Assembly: GCA_027625915.1 (NCBI GenBank)
Contig: JANTQA010000023.1
Coordinates: forward strand, 8,556,001-8,620,000
DNA length: 64,000 nucleotides
Reading direction: 5' to 3'
DNA from: Anaeramoeba flamelloides
Taxonomy: Eukaryota > Metamonada > Anaeramoebidae
Shown piece by piece: positions 11,396 to 23,316 of the stretch (the first letter of the stretch is position 1; every line of letters begins with the position of its first letter). The notes under the pieces are model-generated. The model was not told where the DNA came from. It searched no databases and saw nothing but the letters and a program-made list of their open reading frames with translations. The position numbers and the translations under genes are program-made.

Positions 11396-14031
11396 CTATT
11401 TTAAATACTTCCATTTATTATCAAATTGGTTTTTTCGATAAAAGAGCATATATGGATGTAATTTCTTAATTTTTTCTTTGGTAATTTTTTTTACCTGGGA
11501 ATCTAAACAATAATACCAACATGAATCCGATTTTTTCGAATAAGTTACATATTTAGCTAATAAATAAAAAATAAGACAAAAAGAAATGAAAAAACAAAAA
11601 AATAAAAATAATAAAATAAAGTGAGAGAAAGAGAAGGTATTAATATATTGATTAAAAAAAAATAAAGTTAATTTTTTTTTTCGAAAAAACATTTTTTAAA
11701 TTAAAATAATAATGAAAAAATAAAGAATTTACCTTTATTATTGATCATTTTACATGTAATTATTGAACTTAAAAAATATGTATTATTATTGTTATTATCA
11801 TATTTACTGAAATAGAATTTACTAAACCCAAATTTAAATGGAAAGGAACGATTATTCTTCCCTTTTTTCATTCTATTATTTTTCTTAAAAACAATTATTA
11901 GAATTCTTGGAATATAACTAAAAAATATTTTGTTTTTATTATCACTATTTAATTGGTTATTATTTAAATTTCGGTACTCATTATGTTTTTTACAATAATT
12001 ACACACAAAATTATTCTGATTTTTTTTTTTTTTTTTCAGCAAATAATAATTTATTGCTTTTAATACAATATTTGTTTTCTGGCTAATTCTATTTAATTCA
12101 TTTTTTTCAGATGTGAAAATTAATTGTTTATCAATGGATTTTTGATCAAGTTTGATATCTGTCTGATTAAAAGTGTTTAATAAAACACTATTTTCATTAT
12201 CGGTTGTGTTATTACCATTTATATTGTCATTTAGATTATTATTATTATTACCATCAACATTGTTATTTTTATTATCGATATCTATTCCCTTCTTCTTCTT
12301 ATTTTTATTCTTCTTCTTCTTCTTAGTTTCATACTTTCCTTTACAAACTGAACATGGTAAAAAAGAAAATAATTTGTTTAGGGTATTTTTCATTTTCTTT
12401 TTCTTCTTCTTTTTCTTTTTCTGTTGATTAATTTGTATAATTTGGGGTTTTACAACATTTTTTGAATTAACTTCGATTTCAATTAAGTTACTTTCCCCAA
12501 TATTACCAATATTTATATAATTTGTATCTCTCTTTTCCATTTCAATCGATTTTTTTTTTTTTCTTTTTTCTTTTTCAAATTTTAAAATGACTTTTTTTTT
12601 CTTATTATTGATAATTTTTTTAAAATCTAAATTTAGATAATTAAATGACTCAGTATTTTTGTGAATATTTTTACAATTTTCACACTTAATTTTGGTTTTA
12701 ATTTTACCACAAAACATTTTTTCAAGAATTGTTTCTAAATGGTCATAATTCAGATTCAAGTGTGATTTGTAATTCATTTTTAATTTGTTTTTTAATCTTT
12801 GCTTTTCTTCAGTTATTAATTGAGAAATAAGATCAACAAATAATAAATAGGGATCTTTGGTATTGGGCTTGTAAAATTTTGGATATACTTTTAAAATCCC
12901 TTTCAAGATCACTTTTGGTGCATAAATTTGATTCCAATAATTCGATTTCCACATATTAAAATAATAAATCCGTAAAGATTTTATCAATTTGCCTTCTTTG
13001 ATCCTTTTGGGCCTTTTTAATAGAAAGTCTCTCAATTCATATATTTCATTCAAGCATTGAAGCAATGAATTTAAATAACTTGTATTTCCTAAATCTTTTA
13101 AACCTTTGATCCCGGACGAGAACGGTATTTGATGAAAGTGCTCAATTGTTTGCAAAGAAGTAGGGTATGGTTGTTGAATTGTTTTTGTAAATATGACTAA
13201 AGATTGTTTGTTCTCCTTATTTCCATTATTATGGTTCTTGGCAATTTTATTTTTTTCTGGTACAAAAAATTTTTGATTGATTTCCTTTCTGGAGTCATTC
13301 TTTTGCACAGTTGTCTTGTTTTCAATTTTTAAAGTGCTACGATTATAAGACCCCTTATTAAGAATTTGTTGTTCGGTTAATTTAAAAAGGTTTTGTGAAA
13401 AGACACTTCTTTTCCCATTCCGTTTTTTCTTCTCATGGAATATGTCTTGATCGTCGATCCAATTTGTTGAATCATAAGATTCTTCTTTATCAGAAGACAA
13501 AGTTGTGTCATTTTCTGAGAAAGGAATCCACTCGTTCTCTAGGTACTTGAGCTTCTCTTTATACTTATGGTTCTGTTTTTTGATTGTTTTTGATTGATTG
13601 TTGGAACTTTCTGTATTTAGTAAATTCTTCAGATCTATTTTTTTTTCTTTTTCGTTTGAAATTTGTTTTTTCTTTTTCTTTTTCTTTTTATTCGGGATTT
13701 TAATAATGAAGCCACCTTCAGAATTCGAATTCACGATTTCTTTTTTCTTTGTGCCTTTGATTTTGGATTCTATCCCATGTGAATTAAGATCACTTTCATT
13801 TTCTATTTCACTTGATGAAGCACTTAGAGTCCAATCAGAAAAACTTGTAAAAGATTCTTGTCTCAGAAGGCCACCAAACTCTGATCCAATTCTTTGTTCA
13901 TTGAATTCATTTTCTTCTTTTTTTGAGTAATTTGGTTTTTTCTCATTTTGTTTTTTTTGGCTAAGAGTAAAATTGTTTTTCTTCTTTTTCTTATTTGTTT
14001 CTTGGTTTGGTGAAGCGAACTGATTTGTCAT
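11396..14031 (-). CDS. USP-fold protein with all catalytic residues replaced (probable pseudo-deubiquitinase)
   Basis: Two exons, 14031-11733 and 11556-11396, joined in phase 1 over a 176 bp intron (GTAAAT..TTAG), give 819 residues. Residues 1-300 are charged low complexity with Lys runs. The peptidase C19 fold starts at GLKDLGNTSYLNSLLQCL (about 309-326). A CxxC pair, a long Lys/Asn-rich insert, another CxxC and the PRILIIVFK strand follow; the C-terminal box is split by the intron (KYVTYSKKSDSCWYYCLDSQV, ending PYMLFYRK). Against the USP family, the nucleophile Cys is Ser318, the oxyanion Asn is Asp313, the His of GHY is Lys768 and the first Asp of the FDD motif is Leu784. The scaffold is preserved but peptide-bond chemistry is not expected. 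Like other inactive USPs it may bind ubiquitin or act as a scaffold; that role is inference. Orientation is convergent with the calpain gene. Confidence 0.85.
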
Positions 14032-14290
14032 CTTGGCTCTTGAGGAATCAAAAATTCTTTAAATGTTCGGTTTGGAAAATTGTGTTGAGTGTTTTTACCT
14101 CAAGAATTGATCTAATTTTTAAAAAATGATTTCTTTTTTCTATGATCAATGTTGTGTCAGGATTATTATTTGGTTTCCCTCTAGATTTGTTGATAGATGC
14201 TTAAGATCATATTGTCTGGATAGGAAGCAATTAGTCATTTTTTTAAGACTATTTTGCCCTTTTTTTGGACAACGAAAGAATTACTATTTG

Positions 14291-14730
14291 CTGTTGAGAG
14301 AAAAATGTTTGACACAGAAAAATAGTTGGACAGCAATTTTAATTTTAAACATTCGTCTAATTCGTTTTTTAATTTCTTTCGTTTATGAAATAACTAAAGA
14401 AAATAAAAATATTCTACTCATTAGAATAATAATTTATGTAATTCTACTTTTTCAAAACCTTATCTCTTATAATCCAAAGCAAGTTTAAAAATTACCATTT
14501 TCAGAATTAATAGTAAACTTTACTAAAACTTGGATTTTTGTTAAAATAGCATGATCTACTTTAGTTATCAACCATTCAAATGAGTATTCTACGTACACCA
14601 CATATTAATGAACTTGTAACAATTTAAACCTGGATTTATATAAAATTCACCTAGTTATCAATAGGATTTGATTTTCAATTTGATTAATGTTCCACAATTA
14701 AAAATGCTTCCCAACCATTTTTCTCTCAGC
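14291..14730 (+). mobile_element. MITE family 1, copy 2 (about 440 bp)
   Basis: Begins CTGTTGAGAGAAAAATG like copy 1 and follows it through the interior (shared stretches include TAGTTATCAACCATTCAAATG and AACCTGGATTTAT). The right end is altered: it runs ...CCAACCATTTTTCTCTCAGC, so the inner motif of the terminal repeat has been joined to a shortened end. No target duplication is clear. It is non-coding. Confidence 0.8.
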
Positions 14731-15645
14731 ACTTAGCCAATAACAATGATTTATTTCTGATTTTGAAGGTATTTTATGAATAAACAATTAAGTCTAAATT
14801 AACCACGAACAATTTAGAAGGTAGTATTTTGAAATGTAATTGTTGTAAATTGATCAGAGAATTAATCACGATGGTCTGTGGAATTTTTATTAATCAAAAG
14901 ACTTTAACCAAAATAATAAGAAAAAAACAAAATAAAAATCAACAATTTCTCAAAAAATTCAAGAGTGGATCCTACATTGTCTAAAAAATACTGAAACGAT
15001 AATACAACAGGTGTTTATGAATTATGTTATTTTACACCTATTTCAATAAAAATCTTATTTAATTTTCAAAATAATAATGATTATATCAATTGGTGGGATT
15101 TTTTTTTATTTGATTATTTTAAATTGTAAAAAAGATTAAAAAAAGTTTACAAAATTGATAAATTTTGAAATATATGATTATTTATTTTGCAATCATTACG
15201 AATCAGAATTTTTCAAAAGATTTTGATTATATTGTTCATATTTTTTCAAGACTAACGAAAGGAAGAAAAAAACAAATTAAAAAATTTTGAAAAATCAAAA
15301 GTTGTCAGGAAATCTTGTTGAGAAGACAGAGGGGAAGTAAAAATTGAAAACACACAAAAAATTATTAATTTAAATAAAATTCTTAATTAGAATTTTTTAT
15401 TTTTATTTAATATATTCTTATATCAATACAATAAAATATTAAAAGTTAAAATATGATTCATTTTTTTTAACAAAATATTAACAAATATATTGTTATTTTT
15501 GTAATTCATAGATGTGATACAACTGAAGGAATAAAAGAAAATTCAAAGATTTTATACATGAAGAAGATAATAAAGAAAAATTCAAATATAATTCCTTTAT
15601 ATGTTGGTTAATAAAATTTGATTCCCAAATTAAGTGAAATTATAA

Positions 15646-16137
15646 CAGTGATCAAAATAATGCATACACAACGACTATAATCAGTGTTATGAAATATAAT
15701 CAGTGCATTTTTTTTCTTCTTGTTAAAAGGAAACATTCAATTAACTGATCTAAGGTATACCTAAGTTGAAATCAATTTTGAAAGTAAAAACCTTGATTTT
15801 TACATTAAAATTTAAATTATGAATGTAATTTTTTCAATTCTTTTTGTAATATTCTCAATTTTTTTGAGAATTTTTTTGTTTTTTTGAGATTGATAAAATT
15901 TTTTTAAAAATCAACTATATTTTTTGAGATAAATTTTCCACTTTGATGCTTTATTTTTAGAATTTCTTTTTTAATAATAGAACTTTAACCCCCCACTACA
16001 TACTTACTGATTTTTTTTTTGTTGGTTTCTTTGATCTTTTGGTGATTAAGTCTTATATATATATATATATATATATATTAACCCCTTCTATTTTGAATCT
16101 CAGATTAATATTTTCTACACGCTTTATTTTACCAACA
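15646..16137 (+). mobile_element. Tc1-like MITE, copy A (about 490 bp)
   Basis: The left end is CAGTGATCAAAATAATG, close to the classic Tc1/mariner terminus, followed by CAACGACTATAATCAGTG. The interior shares GAGATAAATTTTCCA, TTTTTAGAATTTC and TTGTTGGTTTCTTTGATC with copies B, C and D. The right end is degraded (ACACGCTTTATTTTACC). An (AT)n microsatellite has expanded inside it. There is no transposase frame. Confidence 0.75.
16054..16079. repeat. (AT)n microsatellite
   Basis: A simple dinucleotide run inside Tc1-like MITE copy A, where copy B has ordinary sequence. It is therefore an expansion specific to this copy. Confidence 0.9.
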
Positions 16138-16861
16138 ATTCCTTTTTTTTTTTTTTTTTTTTTTAATACAATACAATTTCGCTGAATGTAGCGATAGTAT
16201 TCTCAATTTTGTGATTATTTATGATTTTTTTTAATTTTCTTTTTGTTTTTATTTATTTAATTCCTTTTTTTTTTTTTAGGAATTAATTTTAAAAGATATA
16301 TGAACTCAAGAATATAAGAAAACCATTACATTACCAAATAAAATGACTACACATCAACTACAAATTGAAATCATATAGAATTAAAGTAAATATATACTGA
16401 AAGAAATGATTTGTTTCATATGTTAAAAATCCACCCTTTAAAAAAATACAATAATAAACAAGTAATTTCTATTTTGTTGATTGAATTTTTTCTTGTTAAA
16501 ATCTTATTGAGAGTTTTTTTTTTTGAATTGGATTTTTTTTAACTCTTTGATCCGAAATTATTTTTTTTTTGGTTTTCTAAATTTTTTAAATAATAGAAAT
16601 ATAAATACATTATAAATTAATTTGTGAGTAAACCACTTCTTTTAAAAGGAGTAAATTCAAGATAAGTGCTCAGCCATTAAAAAAAAACGATAAATAGATT
16701 AAAACATTATCTATCTTTTGCCGAGTAAAGTTTTACTATTATCTAAAATGTTTTTACAGTCTGTGTTATTTCTATATTCATAGAAATAAATATAATTTTT
16801 TTGATTCAACTACCTTGACTTTTCAATAAATATTCATTTTGTTTATTCAAAAAATCAACTA

Positions 16862-17327
16862 CAGTCATCAAAATAATGTGTTCCTTAAGACGATAATTAG
16901 TGTTTCAAAATATAATCCATGCTTTTTTTTTTGTTCTAATAAAACTTCCAAGCTTCCTACCAGTAAGATACCAAAGTTAAACTCAATTTTGAAGATCAAT
17001 TCCTTGATATTTGAGATAAATTTTAAATTAGGAATGTAATTTTTTCGACAATTTTCTCATTTTTTTCTAAATTATTTAGAATTTTTTATGATTAAAATTG
17101 TCTTAAATTAACTCTATTTTTTGAGATAAATTTTCCAATTTGATCTTTCATTTTTAGAATTTCATTTTAAATAAAAGAACCTTAAGAAACCAATTACAAA
17201 ATTTAATTCTGGGTTTATTGTTGGTTTCTTTGATCTCTTGATGTATAGGTCTTCAATAACAAAAAAACAAGCTTTTTATTTTGATAGCATGGATTAAACT
17301 TTTCAGTTTGTATTATTTTAACATCAG
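16862..17327 (+). mobile_element. Tc1-like MITE, copy B (466 bp) with TA duplication
   Basis: The left end CAGTCATCAAAATAATG is preceded by TA, and the right end ...TTTTAACATCAG is followed by TA (17328-17329). The interior aligns with copy A throughout (ATAATTAGTGTTTCAAAATATAATCC; AAACTCAATTTTGAAG; GAGATAAATTTTCCAATTTGATC) and with the reverse complement of the element at 59.1 kb. It is non-coding. This is the cleanest non-nested copy and the best for deriving a family consensus. Confidence 0.8.
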
Positions 17328-17504
17328 TAAATTATTTAAAAACTTGTTGGATATTATATTCATCAATTGTCAAAATACAATACGTATCAAATTAATGATA
17401 GTAGAATCACTATTAAGCAACATCCGGAATAAAAAAAGTCTTTAAACTGAACATAAATCATTTTTTCTAATTATCTATTTTTTTATTCTTTCCTATCTTT
17501 CTCA

Positions 17505-20500
17505 ATGACAGAGTCAACACTTTTTTCTTCATTAAAACCATATTTTGAAACAATTAAAAAAGAGAGTAATACCATAAAAAAACTCGAATTAGCAAATGAG
17601 TATACTACTAAAGTATTAGGTAACAAAATTGAAATTTTTATTTTTTTCTTTTAAAGTTTTGAACAACACTTTAGATCTAATTTTATCCTTTCCTTTTTTT
17701 AAAAAAACAAAATTTTGTTTGCAAATAATAGATTTTTTGAATTCGTATAAGAAGTAAGACTTTATTAATAATTATTTTCTTCGAAACGATCTTCAAGAAA
17801 TAACGAAATACAATTTTTTCTCGTTAATTTTTTATTTTTATCTTCATACACCCTAAAACCCCAAACCAAAGAGAAAGCGAAATTGATTCAAAACAGCTTA
17901 CACTGATTTTTTTTAATTCGATAAAAAACGCATTAGATTCACATTCTCATAAAATATTAGTTGCAGCGATTCACTCTACTCTTGTAATTCATTAAAGCCA
18001 AAAAAAAAAAACAAAATTGATTTTTCCTTATTTGTTGCTTTTTTTTTTCTTTTTTTTTTCTTTTAACGAAATGAATCAAAAAAAAACTCATGAATCAAAA
18101 AAAAACTCATGAGTCAAAAAAAAACTTATGAATCAAAAAAAAACTCATGAATCAAAAAAAAAAACCCATAAACAAACAAACAAAAAACCTACAAACAAAC
18201 TAAAAAAAAAAAACAATAGTTATTGATTGAGTGGGAAAAATTTGATATTAGTATTACCACTTCAAATGAAAATGAAGGGTATGTAGCTGATGAGTTAATA
18301 GAATCCCTCAACACTTGTTTAACATCTGTCAACGAGCAAGTCGAAGAATTATTGATCAAAACATTTTCAGCAATTGTTAAATTCAAATCAAAGCATCTTC
18401 ATGGGACAAGATTTTTAAATTGTACAAACTATATCTTTGAGACTTGTACCAATTCAGAAAATAAAAAAAGTTTAAAGCTAGGCCATGAAATTTTTCTCGA
18501 AATAATTGACAATTATCTCAAATCAACAAAAAAAAAAACCCAGAAAAAAAAGTCAAAGAGTAGTTTCAGTGAATTTGCCAATGAGTATGAAAAAGATTTA
18601 TCGATCCTATTACGCTTGCTTTTTGAAAAAAGTTCCATAACGTTAGATTCAAAGGTTAAAGAAAATTCCCAAGCTTATAAAGCATATCACCACAAGATTG
18701 ATTTATCTTTGGAATTAATATTACACTTATTAAACGAGGGTGGCACTTTTTCAAAAAATTCGTATCAAATCTTTGGATCCATTCTTAAGCAAAATTTGAA
18801 TCAAACACTTTTGGAAAAGGGTAAATCGCATGACAATAAATTATTTGAAAAAATCCATTTAATTTTCCGAAAAATATATCACAACTATCGAAATTTATTA
18901 ATTGAAGAAATTGGATTATTTCTTTATGAAGACATTATTTGCTTGATTGAAAATGAAAAATATAATTTCACTCAAATGCTAATTTCCTTGCAAACATTTT
19001 TTTTAATTTTTAATAATCCCAATACACTCTTAGAGTTTTATATTGCTTATAATCAATTTAATAAACAAAACCCCATTTCAAATTTATTTGAAAAGAGTGT
19101 CAAATGTATTTCAAAAATCACGAAGGGCGAAATTTTATTTTCAAAGGTAAACTCTTCGGATAAGGATTATTCTTTATTTAATTATACAAAGTTGAGAAGA
19201 TTTGCATTAAAGATTTTAATCTCCTGTTTACGTTCAATGTTTATCTGGTCGGGGAATTTATTTAATGAGGATCCATTTCTTAATGTGAAAAAAATTATCA
19301 AAAGTCAAAAGAAAAATTTAATAATAAGCAAGAATGCCTCCAACCAAAGCATTATCAAAAAAGGCAAACCAAAAAAACTTGAAATTAATAAGAAAGATTC
19401 AGATTCACATTCAAATTCAGACCCAAATACAAATTCAAATACAGACTCGGATTCAGACTCGGATGACAATTCAAATAAAAATTCGGATTCAAATGACGAT
19501 GATGATGAATTGGAAGAATTTAAAATTGATAAAGAAGATGAAAATGAAAATGAAAACGAAGAAGCTCGCTTAATTACTCAAATTAGCAACGAGAAATTTA
19601 GAAAGGGGCTTGAGTATTTAATAAAAATAATAAATCAAAATCTTAAAGAAAATATTAATGAAGAAAAAGATCAAATAACAATCCAAAAAGAGAATAAGAA
19701 TGAAAAGCAAAAGGAAAATAAGAAAAGGCAAAAGGAAAGAGGAAAGCAAAAAGATATCAAGCAAAAAAAGCAATTGAAAAATTTATCAGAATTATTAATT
19801 CAAAGCAAAGAGAATAAATTTACATTATTAAAAATCGGGGATTTTTTATCTTCTGAGGGTGAATTAAATGAGATATTATTGGATTATTGGTTTGAGCAAT
19901 TAGATTTTACAAAATTGAATTTAATTGTAGCTTTGAAAAAAATGTTTCAAGATTTTTTACTTCCAAAGGATCAAAGTAAAATTGAAAGGATACTTGAAAA
20001 ATTTTCAGAAAAATATTGTCAAAATAATTACAATATTTTTAAATCATCAAAATTAGTTTATTTATTATGTAATCAAATTCTGCATTTGTTTTCAAATTTG
20101 AAAAATAAATATTTAGTCAAGAAAATCACAAAAAATGAATTTATTAAAAATAATAGAGATTTGTCTTCGATAGAAAAAAATTTATCAGAAGAATTTTTGG
20201 GTGAAATTTATGATCAAATTTTATTAATGGCTAACGAAAATAATATTAACAAAATAAAAAATGTTAAATTTGTGAATGAAAATGATAATTTGATGTCATC
20301 AAATAATTCGATCCAAATTGAGAAGGAAAAGGAAGAGGAGATTGAAAAGGAAAAAGAGAAGGAGAAGGAGAAAGAAAATTCTGATGAGGAGATCTATAAA
20401 TCAATTATTTTAACGGAAGAATCTCAACGATATTTCTTAACAATTGACGAAAAGTATTTGATCTATACAAAAAAAAGCAAAAAAAAAATTGAAAAGTATA

Positions 20501-23316
20501 CAAAGGTTAATGATTATAATTCTCAAAAAAAATTACAATTTCTAACTATTCAAATAAAATTTATATTGAAACGAATTTGGAATGACATTTTGGATTCAAT
20601 TTTTTCAATTTTAAAGGAAACACAAGATCTTCGCATAATTGATTATTGTACAAGAGGATTACGTGCTAGTATTAAGTTATTGGGATTATTTAATTTTGAT
20701 GAAGAAAGAGAAATATTCATTAAAAAATATCTTTCGTTAATTAGCGATATTGAACCAAATAGAGAGATAAATGAAAAGCAATATGACATTCTAAAATCAT
20801 TAATTCTATTGACAACCATTGAAGGAAATTATTTAGGAACAAGTTGGGAAATAATTCTGAAGGAATATGTCAAACTAATCAAATGTAAAATAATTTTTTC
20901 AAAAATTTTAATGGATCTTACTGGTGACAATGTAAAGGAATTTAAAATAATTGACTCGTCAAATAAACTTAAAGTTGTTGAACCATTATATATTGATAAC
21001 ATTATCTCTAATTCAAATAAATTACAAATATCTCAGTTAATTAAATTTATTCAAAGTTTGGTTAGTATCTCATCAATTGAAATTGAAGAAAATGAGAAAA
21101 AAAAACAAAATTATATCGAATCAGTCAAAAAAAATAAAAATAATAAAAATAAAAAAAAAAAAGGTGTGGAAATTAAAGAAGAGGATTATAATTATCATTA
21201 TTTAATTTACTTATTCGAAACTTTAAATAATAATCTAGAGAGAAAAAAAGTTGATTGGTATACCATTTGGGCATTAGTGTCTCCATATTTAAGGCAAATA
21301 GGAAGGAAGGAGAATGATGATTTATTAAATATTTATTTAACTAATTTGGAAAAATTGACAATTAAGGCTGTCCAAAAAAATGAATTACAAAATTTCAATT
21401 TTCAACAAGACTTTTTTTCTTGTTACCTTTCTTTATTAAAGGAACAAAAAAATATTGTTATCTTGAAAGCATGTTTAAATTCTTTACAAAAAATAATTAG
21501 GAATGAAAATAAAAATTTAAAATCTGGTATAAAGCCAATTTTGAAAATATTAACATTTGCGAGTAATTTTTCGAAATTTGCCATAAAGTGGAGGAATTTG
21601 CTAATAAAAAATATGTCCTTCCAAATTTTGATCAATATTGCAACCAATTATTTAGAAACCTTTAAATATACCTTAATCGATATTATTAATTTATTAATTT
21701 TCTTTATTGAAAATAATCTTTTTAATACCCAATTTAATAATTCCAACAAGAAGAAGTCTATGGGCGAGAAACATGGCAATAATACCAATAGCAACATGCA
21801 AAAGATTGAGAATGAGAATATTTTTGATAATGATGAAATGAAAATAAAGGCCATTGAATCGATTTATACAATATCGGAATATTTGTTATTAAATGAACAA
21901 AAAATAGTTATTGGCGAAAACCAAATACAGGAACAAATCATTTATACCTATTGGTTTCCCATATTATATGGATTATCTAAGGTTATAACCTCCATTGACA
22001 TCCATTCCAAAAAAGGGCAAGTAAAAATAAAAAAGTTTGCAAACAAAACATTATTTCAAATTCTGGCTAATGTTGGTGAAAAAATAGATATAACTTCATG
22101 GAAATTAATCTTTAAAACGGTCATTTTACCAATTTTTGATGACGTGTGTATCCAACAAGAGGATTTGCAAAATGAAGAAAATAAATTAAATTTATATTCA
22201 GAATTTTTTGAAACAATGATCAATTTATTAATATTATTTTATCAGAAGATCACTTTCCATTTAATACCCAAATTTTTAGACTTTTTGCAAAGTTTGATAA
22301 ATGAAAATAGACATTTTTTTTTCAAAATTGTTCCCTTTATTGGGAAATTTATTGGCGAAACAATTCATTCTTTTACCCCTCAGATCGCAAAACAATTTAT
22401 CATCCATATTTTAAAATTTTTGAAATTAACAAACCCTCAGCAATTTATTGGTAATTTTGAAATAGAAAAAAACATTAATCAGATTAATAATAGTAGTGGT
22501 ACTAGTGATAACGAGAATAAGGAGAAAATGAAGAAGGATTATCCATTGACATTATTATCAAAAATATTTCATCAACAAACAAAAATTTATTTCCAACAAA
22601 CCAAACAAATTACCAACAAAATGATCAAATCTAAACAAATCATTGAATTGAATTCTAAATTACATTTGCATTTATTGAAAATATTTTTCCATTTATTTAA
22701 AAAATTATTAAATATTATCCAAATTGATGAAATCATATTAATGTTAAATCAAATGAAATTATCATTTTTATTCCCCTATGAATTTAACCAAAGTCTCAAA
22801 TTAAGATTGCAATTGTTTAAATTCAATTTTTCGCAAGATGAACAATTACCTAATTTTATTGATCTTGAAATCTATACAAAAATGGAATATCTAAATTGCT
22901 TGCTATTGCTGTCCAATTCAAAAAAAGAAGAAAACCAATTAATCGTTGAAAACCAATTAATAGAAGTGATGGGTCATTTTATAAGCTGCTATATATTAGA
23001 ACAATCTAACCCTAAAATTGGCCAAATTCAAATGTTATTGACGAATGAAAACAAAAATACCATAAAAGTTGTTAATGATATATTAAAATTTGAATCTGAA
23101 AAAATAAATCTCAATTATTCCAATTTTGTAATGGCTATTTTAGAACAATTGCAGCAATTTGATAATAATAAATTAAATCAATTTTTGAAAAGTGGTGGAT
23201 ATTTACAATTATCTAAACTTATTTTGAGTGAAACTAAGGAGATCCGTCAACAAGTTTTTAATATATTTACTAAAATTGGAGAAATTTATAAGATTACTTC
23301 TCAAGAAAAATTATAA
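17505..23316 (+). CDS. BIG/Sec7-family Arf guanine-nucleotide exchange factor with divergent Sec7 domain
   Basis: Three exons: 17505-17619, 17874-17983 and 18220-23316 (1773 residues, phases 1 then 0). The exon 2 acceptor is the weakest site. Domain order is that of the large Golgi/endosomal Arf-GEFs. There is an N-terminal helical DCB-type region, then an RRFALKILISCL...MFIWSGNLF segment equivalent to the HUS-end motif of BIG proteins (about 400). An Asp/Ser/Asn-rich acidic insert (about 460-520) precedes a Sec7 domain (about 527-745), and HEAT-like HDS repeats follow, with SWKLIFKTVILPIFDDV near 1370. In Sec7 the motif-1 segment reads FLLPKDQSKIER where the family has FRLPGEAQKIDR, so the glutamic finger is Asp659. 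Motif 2 reads HLFSNLKNK (697-705) instead of an MLNTDLHNP type. The protein should associate with Golgi/endosome Arf, but exchange activity is doubtful. Possible paralogues elsewhere cannot be judged. Confidence 0.82.
18071..18165 (+). repeat. Short tandem repeat (19-bp unit, five copies) in intron 2 of the BIG-like gene
   Basis: Unit ATGAATCAAAAAAAAACTC, repeated five times with few changes (one copy has GAGTC, one has CTTATG, the last has a longer A run). It sits within 60 bp of the splice acceptor at 18218-18219 and adds no coding sequence, because the intron frame is closed. Confidence 0.9.

Larger units (their letters stand above)
14032..17504. other. Intergenic region rich in MITEs
   Basis: Lies between the divergent USP-like (-) and BIG-like (+) genes, so it must hold both promoters. 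It contains MITE family 1 copy 2 (14291-14730), two copies of the Tc1-like MITE (15646-16137 and 16862-17327) and an (AT)n run at 16054-16079. No coding exon was recognised. The frame at 14126-14488 runs partly through the MITE and is not a gene. Confidence 0.6.

Noticed and set aside
12173-13930. T-rich + strand frames opposite the USP-like gene
   Set aside because: Antisense of Lys-rich low-complexity coding sequence; composition is pure Phe/Leu.
14126-14488. 120-codon + frame
   Set aside because: Runs into MITE family 1 copy 2; not conserved as a frame in the other two copies.
17505-18219. Start of the BIG-like gene at the TTG near 18223
   Set aside because: The frame is closed just upstream by a TAG that is a splice acceptor, and two short exons upstream supply an ATG and a DCB-like helix in phase.
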